Of a stretch of DNA of 64,000 nt, positions 8,218-16,297 are shown one piece after another. The DNA is from Chloroflexota bacterium. Lineage in GTDB: Bacteria > Chloroflexota > Anaerolineae > Anaerolineales > Anaerolineaceae. Within the stretch, counting starts at the first letter, position 1. Each line of letters begins with the position of its first letter. Below the pieces are notes generated by a model. The model was not told where the DNA came from and made no database searches. It saw only the letters and a program-made list of their open reading frames with translations. The stretch covers positions 1-64,000 of the forward strand of contig JAEKNU010000005.1 in the NCBI GenBank assembly GCA_016838895.1, read 5' to 3'. The position numbers and the translations under genes were made by a program.

Positions 8218-9809
8218 ATTTCTGCTCCTAATTTTGATAAGACATCATCCAATCGATCCAATGATAAGGAAGAGGTAATGAAACCTTCTCCAATTTGGTG
8301 TAAAAGAATCCACCGTAAATTATCATCTTTTTTCTTTTTATCCATTTTAATAAAGGATTTCAATGTACGAATCGAAAAACCATCCAATGATCTGGGTAAG
8401 TTTAATCGGGTATAGATTTTATCAATCATCTGAAATTCATCTTCAGATAAATATTCTAATTCACGAGATAACATGATTGCAAACCACATACCAATAATCA
8501 CCGCTTTGCCGTGGGGAATTTTGTGTGCTGACCCTTTTTCTATGGCATGCCCCAATGTATGCCCAAAATTTAACAGCATTCGTTCGTTTTTTTCAAAGGG
8601 ATCCTTTTGCACAATATATCTTTTTACCTGCAAGGACTGAAATAGTATGTTTGGAAAGGTTTCTTGATCGATGATTTCTGGGATAGTGCATTGTAGATCT
8701 TCAATATGTTTCACAATATTCCGATCTGCGATGAAACCGTGCTTTATTAATTCTCCAAATCCATTTAATATTTCTTCCTCTGGTAGTGATTTCAAAGTAT
8801 TTAGATCCATAACAACCATCTCTGGTTGTTTAAATGATCCAACAAGATTTTTTCCCTGAGTTATGTTGACACCGGTTTTTCCCCCAATCGAGGAATCCAC
8901 CATTGAGACAAGTGTGGTTGGCACCTGGATATAGGATATACCTCTCATATATGTGGCCGCTGCAAATCCGCATATATCGCCGGTTATCCCTCCACCTAAA
9001 GCCAGCAATATACTTGAACGATCTGCATTTAATTCAACAAGTTGAGAATATATAGCGCTGACAGTATCCAGATTTTTGCCTTGTTCACCATCAGGTATGA
9101 TAATAGTTGAATGCTCAATTGCCGCTGCTTTCAGTGATTTTAATACGGGTTCCAAATATAAGTCTGCGACAATAGTATTGGTAACAATTGCGACTTTTTT
9201 GGTATTTTTCCTGCTCAGGATGAATCGCCCGAGAGAGGATAAAACATCCCGTCCGATGAAGATTGGATAAGAACCACCAGGAAATTGCACACGCGTCATG
9301 CGCAATACAGCAAATTCTTCAATCATTAAGGCTGCCCGATCAGGCGTGACTTCGGTTGTATCAATTTGAATATCAAAATTCTGATATACAATCTCACGTT
9401 GTTTGAGCAGTGCATTAACTTTTTGCAATGGCTCTTCTGTTTCACTGTTCAACAAGGGTCTGACCGCTTTATCTTGATATACTCGCTTGAGTATTTCCTC
9501 TGCTGAGCAGCACAGCCCGACCAGAAGATTATCCCCTGATAAAACCAATTCCAAATTTTCTGGATTGGTTAAAGCACCACCACCTAATGCAATAACGCCA
9601 TCCTGCTCAAGGATAGATGACAATTTTTTCGTTTCCAGCTTCCGAAAACCTTTTTCACCCTGAATGGAAAATATTTCAGCAATGCTTGCTTTCTGATCTT
9701 GTTCAATCAATGCGTCAAGATCAAAGAATTGGCAATCCAATCGATGCGCCAGAATCTTGCCAATCGTTGTTTTACCGGTTCCCATAAAACCATTCAAGAT
9801 GATTTGCAT
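8214..9809 (-). CDS. aroKB: Fused shikimate kinase / 3-dehydroquinate synthase
   Basis: The 531-residue product joins two pathway enzymes. Residues 1 to about 170 are shikimate kinase: P-loop NGFMGTGKTTIG, DLDALIE, GEKGFRKLE, ALGGGAL and the lid with AVRPL. Residues about 172-531 are dehydroquinate synthase: PDGEQGKNL, LALGGGITGDICGF, PTTLVSMVDSSIGGKTGVN, and the metal ligands in GELIKHG, NFGHTLGHA and IPHGKAV. Both halves look intact. Fused aroK-aroB genes are known in several bacteria. The two steps are not consecutive (second and fifth), so the fusion ensures equal amounts rather than simple channelling. It overlaps aroC by one base (TGATG) and is preceded by AGGAGG. Confidence 0.96.
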   Translation of the reverse strand: MQIILNGFMGTGKTTIGKILAHRLDCQFFDLDALIEQDQKASIAEIFSIQGEKGFRKLETKKLSSILEQDGVIALGGGALTNPENLELVLSGDNLLVGLCCSAEEILKRVYQDKAVRPLLNSETEEPLQKVNALLKQREIVYQNFDIQIDTTEVTPDRAALMIEEFAVLRMTRVQFPGGSYPIFIGRDVLSSLGRFILSRKNTKKVAIVTNTIVADLYLEPVLKSLKAAAIEHSTIIIPDGEQGKNLDTVSAIYSQLVELNADRSSILLALGGGITGDICGFAAATYMRGISYIQVPTTLVSMVDSSIGGKTGVNITQGKNLVGSFKQPEMVVMDLNTLKSLPEEEILNGFGELIKHGFIADRNIVKHIEDLQCTIPEIIDQETFPNILFQSLQVKRYIVQKDPFEKNERMLLNFGHTLGHAIEKGSAHKIPHGKAVIIGMWFAIMLSRELEYLSEDEFQMIDKIYTRLNLPRSLDGFSIRTLKSFIKMDKKKKDDNLRWILLHQIGEGFITSSLSLDRLDDVLSKLGAEI

Positions 9810-10912
9810 CAGCGAAGTACCTCCTGAACGGAATCTCCACCAAATTTTTCCATATAGGCATCTGCCAAAACCCAGGCCAACATGGCTTCACATACAACGG
9901 TCGCCGATGGTACAGCACAGGTATCTGATCGTTGATACTCAGCTTTTTTCTCTTTCATCGTAGATAATTCAATAGATGGCATACCAAGCGTAACGGTTGG
10001 AATAGGCTTCATATAAACTTTTACAACGATAGGCTCGCCATTGGATATACCGCCCTCTATTCCGCCAGCTCGATTTCGTTTTCTGCTAATTTTTCCGTCT
10101 ACGATATGAATCTCATCATGTACATTGGATCCGGTTCTCTCTACATTGGAGTAGGCATCACCAATTTCCATGCCCTTCATTGCAGGAATCGATAACATTG
10201 CACCGCCAATGCGTCCATCCAACCTTCGATCCCAATGTACATGGGAGCCCAAACCTACTGGAACAGATTCTGCAACAACCTGAATGACCCCACCGATCGT
10301 ATCTCCATTTTCCTTTGCTAAATCAATGGCAGCTTGCATCTTCTCCGCTGTTTCAGGTACCGGGCAGCGTAATTGACTTGCTTCAGATATATTAAAAGCC
10401 TCTTCAAACATTTCTGCGACGGGTTCTGTTTTTACACTACCGATTTGAACAACATAACTATAAATATTAACACCAGCCAGTGCCAGTAATTGTTTACAGA
10501 CAGCCCCTATGGCTACGCGCATCGCAGTTTCTCTGGCGCTGGCCCGTTCCAATATGATACGTGCGTCATCCAAACGATATTTCTGCATCCCAGCTAAATC
10601 AGCGTGTCCAGGACGGGGAATATTAAGTTTATCTAATGTTCTCTCTTTCCACTTCTCTTCCCAATTTTCGTAATCTTTGTTTCGAATAGCCATCACCAAA
10701 GGAGCCCCGGTTGTTTTTCCATATATAAAGCCACCCCGAATTTGCACCTGATCGTGTTCAATTTGCATGCGTAGATTACGACCATAGCCGGCTTGTCTTC
10801 GGGCTAATTCATGATTAATTTTATCAATATCCAGTTCTATCCCTGCTGGTAAGCCTTCAAGGATACCTGTAAGCTCTGGGCCGTGTGATTCTCCACCTGT
10901 TAAAAATCTCAT
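9809..10912 (-). CDS. aroC: Chorismate synthase
   Basis: It converts EPSP to chorismate using reduced FMN, the last step of the common pathway. The 367-residue sequence has the family signatures: GESHGPELTGILEGLPAG at the N-terminus, RRQAGYGRN, the Arg-rich RASARETAMRVAIGAV, and RAGGIEGGISNGEPI with the C-terminal RSDTCAVPSA. The start is supported by GGAGGA seven bases upstream. Its 5' end overlaps the aroE stop by four bases. Confidence 0.97.
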   Translation of the reverse strand: MRFLTGGESHGPELTGILEGLPAGIELDIDKINHELARRQAGYGRNLRMQIEHDQVQIRGGFIYGKTTGAPLVMAIRNKDYENWEEKWKERTLDKLNIPRPGHADLAGMQKYRLDDARIILERASARETAMRVAIGAVCKQLLALAGVNIYSYVVQIGSVKTEPVAEMFEEAFNISEASQLRCPVPETAEKMQAAIDLAKENGDTIGGVIQVVAESVPVGLGSHVHWDRRLDGRIGGAMLSIPAMKGMEIGDAYSNVERTGSNVHDEIHIVDGKISRKRNRAGGIEGGISNGEPIVVKVYMKPIPTVTLGMPSIELSTMKEKKAEYQRSDTCAVPSATVVCEAMLAWVLADAYMEKFGGDSVQEVLR

Positions 10913-11781
10913 TGCGTTATCCTCCGTAAAACTGCTTCTTTCATAACATTAATAGGCGCATCCTTACCTGTCCAGATTTTGTAAGCGGCTGCAGCCTGAT
11001 AAATTAACATATTGATGCCATTCCATGCCTTTCCGCCAGCAGATAAGACCTGTTTCATCATCATTGTTTCAGTCGGTTGATAAACAAGATCAAGAAATTT
11101 TACATTATCATGTATGACGACATTTTCTGAAAAGAACGTTTTTACCTCATTATGGTGCATGCCAACTGTACTGGCATTGATCACTAAATCTGAGTTATCC
11201 AGAGCGTTTTGTATTGATTCATCATTAATTTGCCTGGTATTTAATTCTTTCCAATTTTGAGTCCTACCTGAAAATGCATCAATTACCTGTATGGACCGGC
11301 GCTGATTCCTTGCCAGAATATCAATCGCATTAATATGCAAATCATCCAATACAGACAAAACTGCTCGCGAAACGCCCCCATTTCCTAAAATTGTAACCTT
11401 TGTTGTGTTTTTTTGATTGATGCCAATTTCTTCTAATACACACTTTAGACCAATTACATCGGTATTTGTACCCACCCATTCATCCATTTCATTTTTATAA
11501 ACAGTGTTCACAGCTCCCAAGAGTTGGCCTATTTCATCACATGTACTTAGAAAAGGCACAATTAGTTCTTTATAGGGCGCGGTAATATTAAATCCACGAA
11601 TATCGGATTGTAATAGAATCCGGATATCTGATTCAAAGGAGTTTGTATCTATTGGAAATAATTTATACTTCCAATTTAAATTTTGATCATCAAAAGCAGA
11701 TTGGTGTATCACTGGAGACAGGCTGTGGGATATTGGCCAGCCCAGCAAACCAACTTTCATTGTTGTTTTGCTATCACTCAT
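10909..11781 (-). CDS. aroE: Shikimate dehydrogenase
   Basis: It reduces 3-dehydroshikimate with NADPH. The 290-residue protein has GLLGWPISHSLSPVIHQSAF at the substrate site, NITAPYKE with the catalytic Lys, VNTV, NTDVIGL, and a nucleotide-binding ILGNGGVSRAVLSVL motif (family consensus GAGGA/GxGG). I placed the start at ATG 11781, which overlaps the aroA stop by eight bases (ATGAGTGA). An upstream TTG at 11793 gives no better ribosome site, and ATG 11760 is a shorter option. Confidence 0.95.
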   Translation of the reverse strand: MSDSKTTMKVGLLGWPISHSLSPVIHQSAFDDQNLNWKYKLFPIDTNSFESDIRILLQSDIRGFNITAPYKELIVPFLSTCDEIGQLLGAVNTVYKNEMDEWVGTNTDVIGLKCVLEEIGINQKNTTKVTILGNGGVSRAVLSVLDDLHINAIDILARNQRRSIQVIDAFSGRTQNWKELNTRQINDESIQNALDNSDLVINASTVGMHHNEVKTFFSENVVIHDNVKFLDLVYQPTETMMMKQVLSAGGKAWNGINMLIYQAAAAYKIWTGKDAPINVMKEAVLRRITQ

Positions 11782-13066
11782 ATAACGCCCCAATGCTTGC
11801 CATGATATCTGTAAATCCAGGGAATGAATCTGTTACACATTCAAAATGATTAATCGTCGTTTGACCGTCAGCAATACATCCTGCAATGAATAATGCCATC
11901 GCAATACGATGATCTCCGTGGGAATCCACCAGGGTGCCTTTAAGTGGCGTGGGGCCCTGAATAATCATGCCATCCGGCGTAGCTTCAATTTGAGCACCTA
12001 ATTTGTTTAATTCTTCGCTGATAGACTGAATTCGATCCGTTTCCTTAACGCGCAATTCAGCGGCATCACGAATCACTGTTTTGCCGTTTGCCTGGGTAGC
12101 TAATAAAGCCACCAGGGGAATTTCATCAATGGCTCTAACAATCATATCCCCGCCAAGTTCAATGGCGTTTAATGCTGAATCTTGTATGAATAGATTTCCA
12201 ATAGGTTCAATGGCTTGCTTATCAATCACATCAATTTTTATTTTTGCGCCCATACGGACTAATATATCTATTAATCCCGTGCGCGAATCATTTAGCCCTA
12301 CATCCCGGATGGTCAACTCAGCTTGTGGACTAATCACTGCTGCAGCGATCGGAAATGCTGCAGAGGAGATATCTCCAGGTATCACCATTTCAATAGGCGC
12401 TAGTTTCTGTGTTGGCGTTACTTTGACAGAATAGACATCTCGTACAATCGAAACACCCTGTGCACTCAGCATACGTTCGGTATGATCTCTGGTTGGCGCA
12501 AATTGGGTAATGACAGTGTTGCCTTGCGCGTATAATCCTGCATAGATCAGCGCACTTTTAACCTGCGCGCTGGGTACATCCAATTTAATTTCTTTACCGT
12601 GTAATTGCGTTCCAATGATTTCAACTGGCGCTGTGCCATTCGATGTATTTATCGTTGCCCCGAATTTCCTTAACGGCTTGGCAACTCTTTCCATGGGTCG
12701 TTTTTGCAATTGGGTATCGCCATCCAGCACAAACTTCTTTTGATCCATACCGCACAGCAACCCCATCAACAAACGCATTGTGGTTCCGGAACGCCCACAA
12801 TCTAACGATTTACTCGGCTGTTTTAATCCATTTAAACCATGCCCGGTTATGGTTAACTGCTCATTTTCTTCAACGATTTCCACACCCATGCCTCGCATAC
12901 AATTTATTGTGGCCTGGCAATCATTTCCATTTAGGAAATGGGTGACGCTGGATGTGCCAGTAGCCAAACCAGCATGCATGATTGCGCGATGTGTGATGGA
13001 TTTATCCCCATCTACTGAGATTTCTCCAGTTATTTTTTTGCTTGGGAAGACGGTAATTCGCGACAT
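11774..13066 (-). CDS. aroA: 5-enolpyruvylshikimate-3-phosphate synthase
   Basis: It transfers enolpyruvyl from PEP to shikimate-3-phosphate. The 430-residue protein shows SVDGDKSITHRAIMHAGLA, LDCGRSGTTMRLLMG (the LxxGNxGTxxR region), KRPMERVAKPL, VKSALIYAGL and DHRIAMAL. The GRSGTTMR segment, with Ser rather than Ala at the Gly-Ala position, is the place that separates glyphosate-tolerant class II from class I enzymes; I do not assign a class. The start codon lies 37 bases inside tyrA, the longest same-strand overlap in the operon, but it is the only Met before the conserved first strand. Confidence 0.96.
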   Translation of the reverse strand: MSRITVFPSKKITGEISVDGDKSITHRAIMHAGLATGTSSVTHFLNGNDCQATINCMRGMGVEIVEENEQLTITGHGLNGLKQPSKSLDCGRSGTTMRLLMGLLCGMDQKKFVLDGDTQLQKRPMERVAKPLRKFGATINTSNGTAPVEIIGTQLHGKEIKLDVPSAQVKSALIYAGLYAQGNTVITQFAPTRDHTERMLSAQGVSIVRDVYSVKVTPTQKLAPIEMVIPGDISSAAFPIAAAVISPQAELTIRDVGLNDSRTGLIDILVRMGAKIKIDVIDKQAIEPIGNLFIQDSALNAIELGGDMIVRAIDEIPLVALLATQANGKTVIRDAAELRVKETDRIQSISEELNKLGAQIEATPDGMIIQGPTPLKGTLVDSHGDHRIAMALFIAGCIADGQTTINHFECVTDSFPGFTDIMASIGALYE

Positions 13067-13923
13067 TGATAGGCTCTCTCTTTTAATTTTTTTGCTGTTT
13101 CAAAATTCTGCCTCAATTCTGCTGATTTGCCTTTTTCTATTAATGATTTCAGGGATGACAACTCTTCAATCAATTTATCCAAAACATATGATATTTCCTT
13201 TGAATTTGTTGCCACGATATCTTGAATCATGGATACATCGCTGCCCGCTAATCTTGTCATATCAAAAAATCCATTTGCAGCAATATTCCACAATTCCTGC
13301 GGATCACTTTGTTCATCTCTGCTTGATATTAGCGCTAATGCCGCAGAAGATAAATATGGTACATGGCTGATATATGCCAGTTGTCTGTCATGTTTTTGCG
13401 GATCCAGCTCAATCATTCTTGCGCCTAGATTATTGACAAGCTGAACGAGTACATCAAATGCCCACTTTTCAGAATGCATTGCATGATACAAGAATGGCTT
13501 GCCAATATAGAGTGTTTTATCACTCACAAAAGGTCCCGACATTTCTTTTCCGCACATGGGATGACATGCAAAGCATTGAAAATTTTTCGGCAGTACTGAC
13601 ATTTTTTTGATGATATCGTTTTTTGTACTGCCAAAATCAATAATGATGCATGGTGTTTTAATATTTAATACTTCTGCATCAAGATATTTAAGAATCTGCT
13701 GAACCGGAATCGTAAAGATAATGATATCGGGGGTGTCGTCAATATCTGCAAAATCCTGATATCCAGCATCAATCCAGTGTTTATGCAAAACATATTGAAT
13801 TGTTTCGCCATCACGATCAACACCGATAAGCTTTTTGCATTTACCAATAAGTTGCTGAGCTGCTGATGAACCCATTAACCCCATTCCAATAATACATACA
13901 TTGGCGCCAGCAAAATCAATCAT
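13030..13923 (-). CDS. tyrA: Prephenate dehydrogenase
   Basis: It oxidatively decarboxylates prephenate to 4-hydroxyphenylpyruvate for tyrosine. The 297-residue protein starts with a Rossmann nucleotide site ([17 protein letters not shown]), followed by [31 protein letters not shown] and the helical dimerisation region with [14 protein letters not shown]. The length leaves no room for an ACT regulatory domain, so tyrosine feedback by that route is unlikely. ATG overlaps the aroF stop by four bases. No prephenate dehydratase (pheA) is present in the window. Confidence 0.94.
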   Translation of the reverse strand: MIDFAGANVCIIGMGLMGSSAAQQLIGKCKKLIGVDRDGETIQYVLHKHWIDAGYQDFADIDDTPDIIIFTIPVQQILKYLDAEVLNIKTPCIIIDFGSTKNDIIKKMSVLPKNFQCFACHPMCGKEMSGPFVSDKTLYIGKPFLYHAMHSEKWAFDVLVQLVNNLGARMIELDPQKHDRQLAYISHVPYLSSAALALISSRDEQSDPQELWNIAANGFFDMTRLAGSDVSMIQDIVATNSKEISYVLDKLIEELSSLKSLIEKGKSAELRQNFETAKKLKERAYQCRELPSSQAKK

Positions 13924-14801
13924 AGGGTTCTACCTACTGCCTCAACAATCGGTGCAATACCGCGCATGAAATCTGCGAAATCTTTTAAATCTAACGATTG
14001 TGGACCATCAGACAATGCCTGATCCGGATTCGGATGAACTTCAACAATGATACCATCTGCCCCGGCAGCGATCGCCGCCCGTGAAACCGGTAGCACGAGT
14101 TCTCGAATGCCAGTCGCATGGCTAGGATCTACAATGACGGGTAAATGGGTAAGTTGTTTTAATATGGGGACAGCACTGATATCCAATGTATTCCGCGTAT
14201 GTGTCTCAAATGTTCGGATTCCACGTTCACATAAAATGACATTTGGATTTCCTTCTGAAAGAATATACTCCGCAGCATTTAATAATTCCTGGATGGTTGA
14301 CATCATGCCCCGCTTGAGTAATACAGGTATATGGGTCCTGCCAACTGCTTTGAGCAATTCAAAATTTTGCATATTTCTAGCGCCAATCTGGAAAATATCG
14401 GCATATTTTGAAACAACATCTACTAATTGGGCATCAATAATTTCTGTAATAATGGGTAAACCGGTTTTATTTCTCCCCTCGGCTAAAATCTTCAATCCTT
14501 GAACCCCCAACCCCTGGAAACTGTAAGGCGATGTACGGGGTTTGTATGCTCCTCCACGCAATGCTGTTGCACCTTCCTTCTTGATACTTTCTGCAGTCGT
14601 CACGATTTGCTGCATACTTTCTACAGCACAAGGTCCCGCCATCACCACAACTTTATCTCCACCGATCACGGTATTCCTCACCTGGATAACTGTAGTATGT
14701 GCAGGATGTTTTTTATGAACAAGAGGAACATCGCTATGCTCACAACTTACGCTAATTTCTATTGATTCATCTGGAAGTGTAATTAAATCAGTTGCTTGCA
14801 T
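13920..14801 (-). CDS. aroF: 3-deoxy-7-phosphoheptulonate (DAHP) synthase, type I beta
   Basis: First committed step: PEP plus erythrose-4-phosphate. The barrel motifs are [72 protein letters not shown] and a final [16 protein letters not shown]. This is the microbial beta type. At 293 residues it has a short N-terminal extension of about 50 residues, without the full ferredoxin-like domain of Thermotoga-type enzymes or the chorismate-mutase domain of Bacillus-type ones. Allosteric control therefore looks limited. The start at 14801 has GAGGT five bases upstream and overlaps aroH by 14 bases; the in-frame ATG at 14813 would swallow that site. Confidence 0.95.
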   Translation of the reverse strand: MQATDLITLPDESIEISVSCEHSDVPLVHKKHPAHTTVIQVRNTVIGGDKVVVMAGPCAVESMQQIVTTAESIKKEGATALRGGAYKPRTSPYSFQGLGVQGLKILAEGRNKTGLPIITEIIDAQLVDVVSKYADIFQIGARNMQNFELLKAVGRTHIPVLLKRGMMSTIQELLNAAEYILSEGNPNVILCERGIRTFETHTRNTLDISAVPILKQLTHLPVIVDPSHATGIRELVLPVSRAAIAAGADGIIVEVHPNPDQALSDGPQSLDLKDFADFMRGIAPIVEAVGRTL

Positions 14802-15168
14802 TTTGTACCTCATGTATTAAATCAGGTCTGAGTTTTTCCGCCTCATGTAAATATACATGACGTGGTTTGATTTCTTTTTTAGTATTAAATACAATCATTC
14901 GGATACATGCCGGTAAGGCATCCACAACGGCCATTTCCTGAAAACACATCATAGGAATATCATCCCAACCCATTTCTCGAATTGCAATCGCCGGGTAGAC
15001 AGCAGTTAAATCGGGTGTCGCGGAAAACAGTATGGCTTCTACCTCTTCCTGCTGTAGCTGGTTTCTATCTACAATGGTCGAAAACAATTCAGCAGTGGCT
15101 GAAAGAATAGCATCTCTACTATCTTCCGATACTGATATTGCTCCACGAATCGTATTTCTTTGGTACAT
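14788..15168 (-). CDS. aroH: Chorismate mutase, AroH type
   Basis: It rearranges chorismate to prephenate, the branch to Phe and Tyr. The 126-residue protein matches the trimeric Bacillus AroH fold from end to end: [71 protein letters not shown]. The catalytic Arg (in RGA), Glu (in QEM) and the C-terminal Arg (in CIRM, family Arg90) are kept. I placed the start at ATG 15168 because GGAGG at 15176-15180 precedes it by seven bases. The frame stays open for 26 more codons, but that part is the attenuator hairpin and is not coding. First structural gene of the aromatic operon. Confidence 0.95.
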   Translation of the reverse strand: MYQRNTIRGAISVSEDSRDAILSATAELFSTIVDRNQLQQEEVEAILFSATPDLTAVYPAIAIREMGWDDIPMMCFQEMAVVDALPACIRMIVFNTKKEIKPRHVYLHEAEKLRPDLIHEVQNASN

Positions 15169-15182
15169 CCAGTTGCCTCCGA

Positions 15183-15224
15183 ATAAAAAATAAAAAACCC
15201 ACGGAGTCCGGCTCCATGGGTTTT
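15183..15224 (-). terminator. Attenuator terminator of the aromatic operon
   Basis: On the minus strand, AAAACCCATGGAG (15224-15212) pairs with CTCCGTGGGTTTT (15206-15194), with one T-G wobble and a CCGGA loop, followed by two runs of six T. It lies between the leader peptide stop and aroH, so read-through is needed for operon expression. Its 5' arm contains ATGGAGC (15217-15211), which can instead pair with GCTTCAT (15265-15259) at the end of the leader gene. That alternative pairing would act as an antiterminator. Confidence 0.88.
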
Positions 15225-15249
15225 CCCTTTTACAAAATTTTCTCATTCA

Positions 15250-15336
15250 CTAGGAAATATGAAGCGTCCTCCGCACAGTTCGTGTGTAGAAATAAAAATA
15301 ATAGCTAAAAAAGTAGAGGACGAAGTTTGTTTTCAT
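15250..15336 (-). CDS. Phe/Tyr-rich leader peptide (attenuation)
   Basis: A 28-codon frame begins at ATG 15336, eight bases after an AGGA, and ends with TAG. Phe is at residues 5, 9, 10, 14 and 16 and Tyr at 8, 12, 13, 15 and 17: ten of thirteen codons from 5 to 17 are aromatic. There is no Trp. Codons 5-7 contain CGTCCTC (15322-15316), which is complementary to GAGGACG (15271-15265) in codons 22-24; the adjacent GCTTCAT can pair with the 5' arm of the terminator downstream. This gives the 1:2, 2:3 and 3:4 pairings of classical ribosome-mediated attenuation. A ribosome stalled for lack of Tyr-tRNA or Phe-tRNA would cover segment 1 and allow the antiterminator. The peptide itself probably has no other function. 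Confidence 0.88.
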   Translation of the reverse strand: MKTNFVLYFFSYYFYFYTRTVRRTLHIS

Positions 15337-15361
15337 AGTTTTCCTAAATCTATTGTATATC

Positions 15362-15389
15362 ATAGTACCACGAAAACAATTTATGTCAA
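15362..15389 (-). promoter_or_regulatory. Promoter of the aromatic amino-acid operon
   Basis: On the minus strand a perfect TTGACA (15389-15384) is followed after 16 bases by TACTAT (15367-15362). The expected transcript start is about 20 bases before the leader peptide ATG, leaving room for its Shine-Dalgarno. Confidence 0.8.
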
Positions 15390-15500
15390 CCTTTGTATTG
15401 ATCGACAGTATAATTTTCAAAAACCCATCATCACCTAAAATAATTAACATATATTTTCAAAAAAAGTTGCGAAATTCTGGAAGTAATCCCGGTAATTTCT

Positions 15501-15509
15501 TGCTATACT
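15501..15509 (+). promoter_or_regulatory. Extended -10 promoter of the AIM24-family gene
   Basis: TGCTATACT combines the extended TGn with a five-of-six -10 box (TATACT at 15504-15509). No good -35 box is present at the right distance. It is 37 bases before the start codon. Confidence 0.5.
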
Positions 15510-15545
15510 ACTCATAGAAATTAATGTAGATTGGAGGAGATGAAA

Positions 15546-16229
15546 ATGCAATACAAGGTAGAGGGTTCTTTGTTACAATACTTGACCATATCTATGGATC
15601 AAGGCGATTCAATGTATACGGAGTCTGGTGGCATGGCATGGATGAGCGATGGTATTAACATGGAAACCAACACAAAAGGCGGTTTGCTAAGTGGCTTGGG
15701 CCGCTCACTTGCCGGAGAATCATTATTTATGACAACCTACCAATGTGCTGCTACCAAAGCACTCATTGTTTTTACCCCCGAAGCACCCGGAAAAATTGTT
15801 GATATGGCTTTGGCACCCAATGAGACCATTATTTGTCAGAAAGACGCCTTTATGTGTGCTGAAGGTTCAGTAAAATTAGAAATGCATTTCCGCAAGAAAC
15901 TCGGAGCTGGCTTATTTGGTGGAGAAGGTTTCATTTTGCAAAAAGTAACCGGACCAGGTACTGTCTTCATGGAATTACCTGGTGAAGTAGTGGAGTATGA
16001 GTTAAAAGCCAATCAAACACTTAAAGTGGATCCAGGACATATTGCAATGTTTGAACCTACGGTAAATTATGATATTGCCATGGTAAAAGGATTGAAGAAT
16101 ATCTTTTTCTCTGGTGAGGGATTGTTCCTGGCTACATTAACCGGTCCGGGAAAAGTTTGGATGCAAACAATGCCGATTATCAACCTCGCAAAGAAAATTG
16201 CACAATATATTCCAACGAAGAGTGGCTAA
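15546..16229 (+). CDS. AIM24 family protein
   Basis: This 227-residue beta-rich protein has no signal peptide. It belongs to the AIM24/TIGR00266 family, recognisable by MQYKVEGSLLQYLTISMDQGDS, the GGLLSGLGRSLAGESLF segment, the GEGFILQKVTGPGTVFM motif and its repeat FLATLTGPGKVWMQTMP. The family forms a double-stranded beta-helix-like fold; its bacterial role is not established. I chose ATG 15546 because GGAGGAG ends six bases before it; a TTG at 15531 lies before that site. It is a single-gene unit with its own promoter and terminator, divergent from the aromatic operon. Confidence 0.88.
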   Translation: MQYKVEGSLLQYLTISMDQGDSMYTESGGMAWMSDGINMETNTKGGLLSGLGRSLAGESLFMTTYQCAATKALIVFTPEAPGKIVDMALAPNETIICQKDAFMCAEGSVKLEMHFRKKLGAGLFGGEGFILQKVTGPGTVFMELPGEVVEYELKANQTLKVDPGHIAMFEPTVNYDIAMVKGLKNIFFSGEGLFLATLTGPGKVWMQTMPIINLAKKIAQYIPTKSG

Positions 16230-16247
16230 TACCCAGATATATAATTA

Positions 16248-16282
16248 AAAATGCTGGTCGTTAATAGACCAGCATTTTTTTT
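16248..16282 (+). terminator. Bidirectional terminator between converging genes
   Basis: ATGCTGGTC (16251-16259) pairs with GACCAGCAT (16267-16275), extended by AAAA/TTTT, followed by eight T on the plus strand. Placed between the AIM24 gene and the minus-strand hydroxylase gene. Confidence 0.88.
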
Positions 16283-16297
16283 GTTTGTTAGCAAAAT

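Noticed and set aside
12780-13370. Long open frame (196 codons) on the plus strand opposite aroA/tyrA
   Set aside because: It spans the antisense of two clearly coding genes and has atypical composition for a protein.
15169-15246. N-terminal extension of AroH
   Set aside because: This stretch is the attenuator hairpin plus Shine-Dalgarno; the AroH family begins at the Met encoded at 15168.
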